Shown here: piece by piece, positions 50,396 through 59,860 of the stretch | Layout: every line of letters begins with the position of its first letter | Position numbering within the stretch: the stretch's first letter is position 1 | Assembly: GCA_963277665.1 (NCBI GenBank) | Contig: OY728165.1 | Span: 1,756,556,772-1,756,620,771, forward strand | DNA length: 64,000 nt | Source: Viscum album | Taxonomy: Eukaryota > Streptophyta > Magnoliopsida > Santalales > Viscaceae | Direction of reading: 5' to 3' | Notes under the pieces: generated by a model | Told to the model about the DNA's origin: nothing | Database searches by the model: none | Seen by the model: the letters and a program-made list of their open reading frames with translations, nothing else | Program-made: the position numbers and the translations under genes

Positions 50396-51605
50396 AATAT
50401 ATTTTTCCCTCGCAATTTTAAATTGTTCTTGGAAAATAAAAGGCAAAAAATATAAATTACCTTTGTGGAAAACCTACATTGGAAATAGGGTTAATAAAAA
50501 TTATTCATAATAAGAGTAAATTTTAAATGAAAAATATCCCACCCAAATAGGATTTAGTATAGAAGAGCATTTTGGGAAATTAGAGACACATAATTGGAGG
50601 AAAAACTTAAATATTTATAGGGAGTGATCGAGGTCAAAAATCACAAGCAAGTATACAATAAAGGACAAATTGAGGGCCTCAAATCCATAAATCTATAAAG
50701 ATTTATAATATAATTGGTACAAGAAAACATATGGTAATATGATGGCACATTTTTTTCTTTTGAGATCCATTACCTAATTTTTATTAATTAATTTATTCAT
50801 AGAATAAAAAAATGACATGTAGATTTCCATCCGTTAATTAATTTCTACCACAAACTCAACTTTCTATCCAAAATATAATCGAACTCAAAAATATTCTATT
50901 AATTATAATCATATATGGTATCAAAAAAATTAATTAATAATTCATATATCATACTATTTTAATAAAACTACATTATACAAACTAGGACATCAAGTAGGCC
51001 AGTGGTAGGTGATGCACCATTGTCTCCCTTCTGTTGTAGGTTGAACTCTCGTGTCCATTCCGGACGCAATGGGTTGTCGCTCAACCTATGGGTTAAAATT
51101 TTTATAAAAATCCAGAAATAATCTAATGAAATGTTTTAAACATAAACAATAATATCGAATTTCCAAATAAATTCATTCAAACATTAGTCTTATGCAAAAA
51201 TCATCTATCAAAACTCACAATCTAAAATGTATAATGAAGGTAACCATTTTGAAGATATCTTCTTCCACATAATAACATGTTAATAAATTCATCATATATT
51301 CTATTAAAATTGGGTAACACCCATAATTAAAATAAAACATTAATTGAATATGTATATACTTTTTTTATTCGTTTAGTAAAAAAAAATACTGGATATACTC
51401 CATTAATCCATAAATGTTGTAAACTCCAACAATGATGGACTAAAAAAATAAATAATCAGTTTCAAGTAGTTAGGAATATCTAATATAATTTATCCAAATC
51501 AATTATATCTTATTCCAAAATCAAAAACTCACTATCAGAACCATATTATGTTTTATCTTTTCATCATTCATGTATTTTCCAAAAATTCTAACATGATATT
51601 GAGTC
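50396..51605 (-). other. Non-coding 3' core of element D
   Basis: On the minus strand this aligns with 28290-28827 of T just before the polypurine tract (for example TTATTAACCCTATTTCC). Further from the LTR it holds SINE sequence, then AT-rich sequence with no gag motif up to the start of H. Confidence 0.7.
50975..51105 (+). mobile_element. tRNA-derived SINE carried inside element D (antisense to D)
   Basis: A box TAGGCCAGTGG (50995-51005) and B box GGTTGAACTCT (51039-51049) are ~33 bases apart. Then come the near-palindrome AACCTATGGGTT (51082-51093) and a T-rich end. It matches the copy in T, including the upstream AACTAGGAC and downstream hairpin. Its A box is 614 bases from the D LTR; in T the distance is 587 bases. 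Confidence 0.75.
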
Positions 51606-53579
51606 TGTAAGAGCCATGTTCTTATCTTTGAGGTATGGGTTACTTCTTCTCTCCTTTCCATAAGTGTTTTTGAGAAAATCAGGAAAACGAGGAAAATCTG
51701 AAATTTTTTAAGTACATGCATTGTACTTTTCCAAATGTTGTTTACTTTTAGCCATGTGGGATGAGTACACAGGGCATGTGGCCATGTCGGCGATGAAGGG
51801 GGTAAGAACCGACTACACGCTGTGTAGTGGTCCTTTACATGCTGTGTAGTCAGTCGACAAAAAAATAGTAAGGTGGTGGCCAACTATGCGACAACACACA
51901 CAATGTACTCATAAAGACACGTTGTGTAGTCATGTTAACTGATGAATAGTTCCACGCTGGCAGGAAACCGCCAGAGGAACAGTTAAAAAATGGGAAGTAC
52001 ACTTCGTGTACTTGGAAGTAGACGTGTGTACTTTTTTTTCTCTTAAAATGGTATGTAGCATCCCCTTTTCATAGTGAAGTCTTAGAACGAGAAGAGTGAT
52101 CGGGAGATGAGGGATGAACCTTTGGAGATCCACCAAGCACACATGAGGAATCTATTTCCACCTCGGATGATCTTGTTGGGACCATGTGGGTAAGCCTCCC
52201 TTCTCCTTCTGTATTTCTTACCAATTCGTCCCTTAATGGGAGTTATTTTCATTTAAGCAAGATTTTTTTTAACTCATATCTAAGACATTCTTGGACATTT
52301 CAAAAGGTGTCTTTCGCTTATATCGTTCTTTGGTGTTTAAGGTAGGCGTCTTGGTGTTTATTTTCCTACTGTCGTGCGTTTTTGTGTGTTTTGAGCTACG
52401 AACCCATATCCGGGGTGTTGTGTGGCTAAGTCCATAGCTATTTTAAATAACTATAATTGAATAGGAAATTAATTGTAATAATAAAATGTTTTATGTGATT
52501 GTTGCTTCGATCCAAGACCACCCCAAGGGTGCGTTCCTATGTTTAGCCATTTGGATAGGATGCTAGAGGGTATGGCTTTAATGTAATGATTATAGAATTT
52601 ACTTGAGTGAAATTCCTTGTGTACTTCTAATTTAGATGTTGGGAATTACCTGGTTACCTGTTAGCCTGAGGGAAGTGTTGTGATTAGCTTGTGGGAAATG
52701 TACTATCTATCCTGTGGGCAAATTCCTCTCTGCCTATGGGCAGTTGATTCTGTGCTTGTGGGAGACACTTCATACACCCGTTGGAAATATCCATGTTCCT
52801 TTGGGATGATTCATTTGTTTGGATACTCTTTACTTGCAGGTTGGGGTTAACTTGTCTGAGGACTTTGGATGTTACTTAGAATATTCACTGTGGTGATATA
52901 CTTAAATTCAATGATTAAATTGATTAAAATGGAAATATAACTGGTTTAGAAAGTTGATTTTCAGTACTTCTTACATTGTTACATTTTACTATTACACACT
53001 GTTGTTGCATGCTTTCACATAGTTGGGAAAGAGACTTTGGTGGGTGCTTACTGTGATTAATTTCTCACACCCTATTTTTGTCATGATATTCGGATCAAAA
53101 AGATTATGTTTCTGCAGGTGTAGATAAGGGCAAGGGCCCTTATATAGGTACTTGATTGCTAGTGGGGTGTAGGAGAGAATGGGACTAAGCATTGGCTCAT
53201 GATGCTGTGGGCTGTTCTGTTTTTCTTTATGTACTTGTATTTCAGTTTAAATGTATTGTATTGCAGTGTAACATGTTATGACTCTTTTATTTAATAGTGA
53301 CATACTAAATCTTCATATATTTATGACTGTGGGTTTCCCATTTTATCATCAGTAGTTCATTCCAGTTGTGTATGGTTTATTGCTTTCACTATTGTTTTAT
53401 GTTTTATTTCAGTCTACTGTGCTACACTTTTACAAATGAGGGTATAGTTTCCCCACTATCAGACCTGGTCCCCCGCTGCTAGACGATAACCTCTAGCTTT
53501 CGGGGAAATGCGCATGATGTCACGTGGCGAACCGGGTTCGGGGAACCCGTTGAGTGGAACCCAAAAGCAGGATGTTACA
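51606..53579 (+). repeat. 5' LTR of element H
   Basis: The end is clear: GGATGTTACA, then four bases, then a primer site. The start at TGTAAGAGCC is chosen because it pairs with the terminal TTACA and gives ~1.97 kb; it could be off. Contents include dyads CTACAC-GCT-GTGTAG (51813-51827) and AAGTACAC-TTC-GTGTACTT (51995-52013), and irregular repeats of CCTGTGGGCA-like words at 52640-52800. Near the end is GGTTCGGGGAACCC. A minus-strand open frame at 51521-51883 straddles the LTR edge and is chance. Confidence 0.65.
51806..52030. repeat. CACG-type dyads in the H LTR
   Basis: Several short inverted repeats of the form CTACACGCTGTGTAG, ACATGCTGTGTAGT, GACACGTTGTGTAGTC and AAGTACACTTCGTGTACTT cluster here. 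They resemble boxes of the tandem units in the leader (54261-55010), so LTR and leader share a motif. Confidence 0.75.
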
Positions 53580-53583
53580 AAGA

Positions 53584-53594
53584 TGTATCATAGG
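53584..53594 (+). other. Primer binding site of element H
   Basis: TGTATCATAGG resembles TGGTATCAGAGC of the initiator tRNA-Met site with mutations, four bases after the LTR end. Confidence 0.55.
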
Positions 53595-54260
53595 AGTTAT
53601 TTTCGTTGACTTACTATTTGGAGCCGTAGTCAGAGATAGGACCAATGATAGTTGGTAATAAGCTGTGCCCGGGCATAACTAACCCGTGTACAAGGAAAAT
53701 CTAGTCTACCTCATATTTTATCATTTCTTTTGATTTTGAAAATTTTACAGTTGATTTGTCTTCAATGTTGTCTGGTTCACTTGAGATTGTGCTGGTTATA
53801 TTTTATCTATGGGTTCTATTTAGTTGCAACCCGATGAGATGAGGGTATTCCATCTCATGAATCATATCGGAACATGCTAGAAATCACATTCCATGCATAT
53901 TTCCATGCCATGTAGGTGCATTAGAATTTGGTATGTTGTTGAGATAGTTGTTCTGCTAGTAAATCATGCTATTTTGAGAGATGCATTGATAAATACCTGC
54001 TATGTCATAGGGTATTGTTGTATAAGATTGTTGAAAGAATGGACGCCAAGATTTGGTTTTTGGGGAGTATAGATCCCCACTGACCAGAATTTGGTGGATC
54101 ATTAGATGGTTATTTTGGTTATAACATAGGTAAGATGTCAAACTTTTATTCCTAGGGAATATGGGCTCTCACGGGATGAAATTTGACACATAGGTGTTAT
54201 TTTTCAGTATTTTCTGGGTTCCAGGGAAGTTCTTGAGGCATATTTTCTGGAAAACCAGTG
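53595..54260 (+). other. First part of the H leader
   Basis: About 670 bases between primer site and tandem array. I see no coding sequence. It includes GTGCCCGGGCATAACTAACC near 53667, resembling the AACTAAC word in the later units. Confidence 0.45.
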
Positions 54261-55010
54261 TAAACGCCGTGTAGTATCTTTAAACACTCTGTGTATGGTC
54301 TTCTATTCAGGAAGAAAAATGAACTTTTTATGTACAAGCCATGTACTCCGGGTACACACCGTATAGTCTCTTCCCGTGTCACAAACCATGTGGGCAACGA
54401 CATGGGGTAGGGAAGGGCTTGGGTAAAACATGCCATGTACATGATGTACATGCCGTGTAGTGTTGACCGGAAGTCCGCTCGTGTAACTAACAACACAGAT
54501 AGAGAGACCTATGGATATACACGCCATGTACACTATGGAACACGCCGTGTAGTCTGACTTGGGGACCTAGCCGTGTAACTAACAACACGGGTCAATGTAA
54601 ACCTCTCGTGTATATGTCGTGTGTATACAGAACATACAGTGTAGTTTGATCCATGTGCCCGGCCGTGTAACTAACAACACGGGTTGACAGAGCTCATCTA
54701 ATACATGTCGTGTACCTGTGGGACATGCCATGTAGTCTTGTCTGAGGACAGACTATGTGGCTAGGGAATGGGGTGGTGTACACACCATGTGCGGATGTAA
54801 CACACTGTGTAGTGTCAAGCTGAGTAGTTTGGCTGTGTCACAAATGACACGGGCAGTTAAAAAATTACACCATACATGTCGTGTAGTTTTTATACATGCC
54901 ATGTGGTTTTGTTTAATGGGAGTCATGTTTCTTAGCCGTGTAGAAGGACCCAGGAAGGGGAAGATAATCCAAGTACACAATGTGTATTCAATATACACGC
55001 CGTGTAGTTT
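54261..55010 (+). repeat. About eight ~92-bp tandem units in the H leader
   Basis: Units begin near 54261, 54333, 54425, 54518, 54611, 54702, 54779, 54873 and 54974 (the last partial), so most spacings are 91-94 bases with a few of 72-101. A typical unit has box 1 TACACGCCATGTAC, box 2 ACACGCCGTGTAGT about 12-17 bases on, and in the best units the hairpin CCGTGTAACTAACAACACGG (6-bp arms; near 54570 and 54663). Many changes in the boxes are C-to-T or G-to-A. Open frames across it are a product of the repeat. Confidence 0.88.
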
Positions 55011-55099
55011 TTTTTTCAAATCATGAAATGAATTCTTCCTCTTGTTCCCTTTATGGATCCTTCACTTTCATTCTTGTTAATCTTTAATCTAAGGTGTGT

Positions 55100-56110
55100 T
55101 TTTGACCATGTAGTGACATTCCGCCTAGATGACCGCACGTTGTTCCCCAGGAGTGCGACAATGAGTATACTCTACAGATGGTTGGCCATGGGCTACTAGT
55201 GGATCCTCTAGCGAAGCCAAATGTGGCGTTGTCTGTTATACCAGACACAGGCGCGAAGGCATAGTTCTGTGAAGGCTTTATGCGGTTCATGAATACCTTT
55301 CAGGGAGCACTTTAGGCTGCCACATCTAAGGACAAGTTGACTCGTATCATCTAGCTGCATCATCCGTATACATTTTCAGGGGATAGCGGACCACAGGCTA
55401 CGGAGTCTTGGATAGGATCGATGCAGACTATTTTATAGCATCTTGAGACGCCTCCAAGGAGAATGGTCAAGCTCGCGACTTACATGCTCCATGATTCCAT
55501 CAAGAGGTGGTGGGATGTTACCACCCAGTCAAAGAATCAGCATGTCATGGCGTGAGATGATTTTCAGGATTCCATTTATGAAATCTTTTTTCAGGATACG
55601 CTTAGGTCAAATATAGCTCGAGAGTTCATGAATCTGGAATAGGGCGCTATATCGGTGATGGACTATTCTACTCGTTTCATCAAGCTTCAGCACTTTGTAC
55701 CTATGCTGGTGGGTGATGAGACTTTGAGGGCCAGACGCCTTGATGATGGTCTATGGTATGAAATTCCAGTGCTGGTGAATGTTTTCAGGTTGCCTTCAGC
55801 ACATGCTATCGTTAATCAGGCGCTAATTACAGAGAGGAACCTGCGGGAATCTAGTGGTGTGGGCGAGGTCACTTCAGCACCAGTTTCTGGTACTATTTCT
55901 ACTTGTAATAGGAATAGACAGATGAAATTCTCTTAGGGTGGAAGTACCAGCTCGAAGGATGTATCCGGTGGTCAGGTCAGGTGCTACCAGTGTGGTAGAG
56001 AGGGGCACAATAGGCCATAGTGTTCATGAGACCTATTGGAGTGCCGAACTTGCGGCAGGATGGTTCATCTGTATCACTTTTGCAGGGCATTTCCACCGAT
56101 GTCTAGGGAG
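55100..56110 (+). pseudogene. gag of Ty3/gypsy element H, broken
   Basis: Encodes the structural polyprotein. Recognisable parts: a likely N-terminus around 55100-55300 with many stops; a capsid stretch SWIGSMQTIL.HLETPPRRM, then LATYMLHDSIKRWWDV (about 55410-55525), where WW is a hallmark of gypsy gag; then MDYSTRFIKLQHFVPMLVGD (from 55659), matching the YE..F..L..F.P motif of the family; then a knuckle CYQCGREGHNRP*C near 55984-56025 with a stop inside, and a second, RTCGRMVHLYHFC near 56045-56090. There are at least five in-frame stops and a frame change between capsid and knuckles. Pol follows. Confidence 0.85.
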
Positions 56111-56339
56111 TGGTTCTGTACATACTCCGCGTGTGGGATTTGGATCGTTGGCTTCTTTCCATTCGGGTAAATCTAATACATGAGGGCGTACATGCAGAGA
56201 TGGTGGCCGTGGCTGTGGTAGCCATACACCACGATCTCAGAGGCAGCAGGGCAGGATAGCTCAGGTTAGCTATGCTGTGTCACAGGGCCGCGGCACTGGG
56301 TAGGCATATGCAGTGCAACAGACCTAGTAGAAGCAGGAT

Positions 56340-58215
56340 CCTAGACCTTCTATAGTCAGAGGTACTATTCTTGTAGCATCTATCTTATCTTCATTAATTT
56401 TCTATATAGGTACTACACATAGTTTCATATCTGTGTCCGTTTTGGAGAGCCTTGGGCTCTGTGTTTCTTCTTCTTCTAATGTTATAACGCTAGAAACTCC
56501 GTTGGGAATGAGAACGAAATGTGTGTGTCGGTTCAAGGAGTGCACCCTTGAGGTTGTAGGATGTCACATTCTTTGGGACCACTATGTCTTCGAGATGAAA
56601 ACTTATGACATCATTCTCGGGATGGACTAGTTGGTTCCCTTTCGAGCCTTTGTAGACTTCTATCGTCACAGGGTGAGTTTCACGTCACTAGAGGGCGGAG
56701 AGTTTCTATACACGGGAGAATAGAATGTTTAGGTGAGTCGATATGGAGCATAACATCATGGATGAGGTGGAGTCACAACCCAGATTGTGAGTTTATATTT
56801 GGATGATCAGGAGAATTGTCAGACAGATTTTCCTCCAGTGGTTGATCGTATCAGGGATGTCTTCTCGGATGACTTTTCGGGTCTACCTCTAAAGAATGTG
56901 GTGGATTTCTCTATTGAGCTCGTTCCAGGAGTAGCACCGGTGTCCATTCCTCCTTATATGACGGCTACACCTAAGTTGCAGAAGCTTAAGAGATAGTTAG
57001 AGGAGTTACAAGAAAAGGGCTTTATCCGAACCAATACATCTTTGTGGGGTTCTCTGGTCCTTTTGAGAAAATGGTGGAAGGTACCGTTAGACTATGTGTG
57101 GATTATCAGAAGCTAAACTAGTTGACGGATAAAAACTGATATCCCTTTCTGAGGATAGATTATATTTTTGATCAACATCATAGAGCACAAGTGTTCTCAA
57201 AGATTTACGTGAGGTTAGGACGTCATCAGCTGTGTGTGAGACCATCAGATATACCACTTACACCCTTTTGAGGAAGATATGGAGTACACGAGTACTTGGT
57301 TATGCTGTTCGGACTCGTGAATGTGCCAACATTTTTCATGGATCTGATGAATAATGTGTTCCATCAATATCTGGATTTTTTTAGAATTCGTGGATGCCAT
57401 CTTTGTGTATTCTCACAGTCGACACGACCATGCCACCCATCTTGAGATCATATTGAGTACACTGATAGAGATTTGACTACATTTTATGCTCTCAAAGTGC
57501 CACTTTTGGATGGACCACATTCACTTACTGGGTCACATCATCCCAGAGGCAGGAGTTGCAGTAGACCCAGAGAATGTAAGAGAAGTAGTTTCCGGGGAGA
57601 AGCCTAAGAATGTGTTTGAGATACGGAGTTTCTTAGGTATGGCTGGTTACAAAAGAAGCTTCATAAAGGAATTGTCCCACTTAGAAGCACCATTGATGGG
57701 TCTGACTAAGAAGGGTGTGATGTTCATTTGGTCAGAAGCTTGCAAGATAGTCTTTAAGGACCTGAAAGGAAGGTTGACATCAGCACCGATCCTGATACTC
57801 CCAGAGCAGGGGAAGAGATATACAGTTTACTGTGATGCATCAGCTATTGGGTTGGGTGCAGTGTCGATGCTGGGCGATCTAGTTTTTGCATACGCGTCTC
57901 GGTAGTGGAGGCCACATGAGAGGAATTAAGTGACACATGATCTCGATTTGGATGATGTTGTACATGTGTTGCGATATTGGAGAAATTATCTATTGGAAGA
58001 ACATTTTGTGGTTTTCACTGACCAAAAAATCCTCAAGTATATTTTTACTCAGTGTGAGTTGAATCTGAGATAGAGAAGGTGGTTCGAATACCTAATTTCC
58101 TTTGATTTTGATCATGCCTATACACCTTGTAAAGGTAATGTCGTAGCTGACACACTTAGCAAGAAGACTCAGAAACATGCCATGAAAGAGGCCAGTGGTG
58201 TGTGGTAGCTTATGT
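56340..58215 (+). pseudogene. pol of Ty3/gypsy element H: protease, reverse transcriptase, RNase H
   Basis: Protease is near 56380-56640: the active site, normally DSGATHSFI, reads YIGTTHSFI, so the catalytic Asp is lost; YDIILGMD closes the domain. Reverse transcriptase runs from VVDFSIELVPG (56910) through GFIRTNTSLWGSLVLL, RLCVDYQKLN, VFSKIYVRLGRHQL and [13 protein letters not shown]; the catalytic motif, normally FIDDILVYS, reads FVDAIFVYS at 57387-57413, with the second Asp changed to Ala. RNase H starts at YTVYCDASAIGLGAV (57820) and includes HDLDL, FTDQKILKYIFTQ and NVVADTLSKK near 58140-58165. There are several stops and at least three frame changes. Integrase is missing from the window because the LINE begins first. 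Confidence 0.9.
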
Positions 58216-58280
58216 CCTTATTATGTACGATGCATCTGGAGGTGCCTGATGTATGATACCTGAATGTATTAGCGGGAATA
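58216..58280. other. Junction between H pol and the LINE
   Basis: The RNase H reading ends about 58215 and LINE-like GC-rich sequence begins about 58280. The exact LINE 5' end and target duplication cannot be set without its 3' end, which is outside the window. Confidence 0.4.
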
Positions 58281-58299
58281 ACCAATGAACGAGCCTCCC

Positions 58300-59860
58300 C
58301 ATTTTTCAAATTTCTTGACCATTCCGGCCGGTCCCTCCTGGCCTCCCCCACCTCTCCCGACGACATTTGACCCTAGTTCTTTTTCCTTCCGTACTGCCCC
58401 CTAAAGGCCCCACCTTCTCCAAGAGTGGCCCGCTCCAATGGTGTTGGGACTTCCTTTAGGGATGCCCTCTGTGGTTCTTTGCAGCCTATTCCCCCATGCT
58501 TTCCGGAGATCTCTGTGTATCCTGTGCAATTGTCGCGTGAGGGAAATAGGGTTCGTCTCAATGTCCCGGCCTCTACGTTCGGAGAGGCTAAATCATGTCT
58601 CAAATTGACTTTTATAGCCAGGTTTGAGGCGTCCACTCCGCCGCTTGTAGCCTTCCAGAACGGGCTCTCATCCTGGAGTCTTCAGCAGCCGGCGTAGGTT
58701 TCGGTTCTTCATAGGAATTTTTCTGCATTGTTCTGGCTTCAGAGGCACAATTTCTTCATGTCTGGTGCAAGGTCCCTCGATCAGTGGGCCGTTGGGGCTT
58801 CATCCTAGAAAGATGGTCCCTGATGGCTCACCGTGGAAAGGAGAGTTAGTTGGCCGTGGTTTGTCTTTGTCTTCTAGGGTTACCGCTACCATTTTAGAAT
58901 GAGGGATTTTTGAGGTTGATAGGTGACTCAATTGTGCTCTTCCATTGCTCCGATGATAGGATGAGATGGGGTCTGTCGTCAGTGGAGGCCCGAATCTGTG
59001 TTGAGATTGATCTTTCCCGCCTCCTACCATAGAAGCTGGACCTTCAGGTGTAAGATTATTTCAACTAGGTTCAGGATCTGGTGTACCCGGTGTTCCCCAG
59101 ATATTGCTCGCATTGTCTCCTTCAAGGTCATTCTCTCCAAGATTTCCGGCGCCTGCGTCGTAAGGGCTACGGTAGATCTTTCGGAGGCGAGCCGAGGTAG
59201 GAAGAGGGTGAGTTCACTTCCCTCTCGGCTTCTCCTTAGGTGACTCCAGTGATGGCCCTGGATCCTATGCTTGCTTCCCCTCTTGTTCGCTCAGCGGCTA
59301 ACCCAGTGGTCTCTCCCGAGGAGTTGGTTTCGGAAACACCAGAGGGGGCTATGGCCCTTGTTTCCTGTATCCCGAGGAGTTTTCCGCCTTCCGAGGACTT
59401 CCCTTCTCTGTGTGATATTGGAAACCCCTTGAATCTCTCTCTAACAAGTGGTGTGATTAAGGGCTCAGGCTTTCTCCCTATTCCTCCCCTCGCTGCGAGT
59501 GCTTCTGGTTCTATTTCAGAGCAGCACCAGTGGGCTGTAGTGGTGTTTTCCCTTCCCAAAGGTGTCCCCTCTGAGGGATTCTCCCCTAATTTATCGGTTC
59601 CCCCTCCACATATACCTTCCGTGGTTCCCTTCCCTTGGACTGATGAATCCAATGTAGGGGGACGACCACCCGCGGTGGCCTCCAGGAGGAAACGGTCTTC
59701 TTGCAGGGTTGGCAGCCCTGCCTCTCCCATGGTGTTTCCGGGTGAGGTACCAGGGGTGTGCACAAGATCAAAGTCCAAGATGCATCAAGGGAGCTCCTAC
59801 TCACACTATGAGAAGGTGAAGAGCTCTGGTGCCAGTCCCAGGGCGCTATTTTTCCAATGA
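58300..59860 (+). pseudogene. LINE ORF1, nucleic-acid-binding protein, broken
   Basis: Encodes the RNA-binding partner protein of a plant L1 element. The N-terminal part reads SPFFKFLDHSGRSLLASP. A DUF4283-like start, PASTFGEAKSCLKLTFIARF with EASTPPL, lies at about 58565-58640. Near 58990-59155, in another frame, comes ARICVEIDLSRLLP, then a zinc knuckle YCSHCLLQGHSLQDF whose last Cys is replaced by Phe. From 59240 a 206-codon open frame forms a Pro/Ser-rich C-terminal tail and ends in TGA overlapping the ORF2 start. Stops and at least two frameshifts separate the pieces. A 180-codon minus-strand frame here is a shadow. Confidence 0.75.

Larger units (their letters stand above)
46258..51605 (-). 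mobile_element. Minus-strand Ty3/gypsy relative of T (element D), 5' part missing
   Basis: A full-length LTR (46258-50381) is followed to the right by a polypurine tract and ~1.2 kb of internal sequence, in that order for a minus-strand element. LTR ends, promoter block and internal 3' core match T. The internal part stops at 51606, where H begins. No gag is visible; gag and 5' LTR presumably lie to the right of H. Like T, it carries a SINE in the 3' core. Confidence 0.82.

Noticed and set aside
50995..51049. Functional tRNA gene on the plus strand
   Set aside because: Same reason as for the copy in T: boxes only, no cloverleaf.
51521..51883. A 120-codon minus-strand open frame
   Set aside because: It crosses the junction between D and the H LTR, has no domain, and cannot predate the insertion.
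54261..55010. CRISPR-like array
   Set aside because: Repeats are degenerate, spacers are not unique, and the context is a plant retrotransposon leader.
54197..55026. Several 76-99-codon open frames on both strands
   Set aside because: They all fall in the ~92-bp tandem units; the repeated peptide words come from the repeat itself.
59236..59778. A 180-codon minus-strand open frame
   Set aside because: It is the antisense shadow of the Pro/Ser-rich ORF1 tail of the LINE; its composition mirrors that frame and no family motif is seen.
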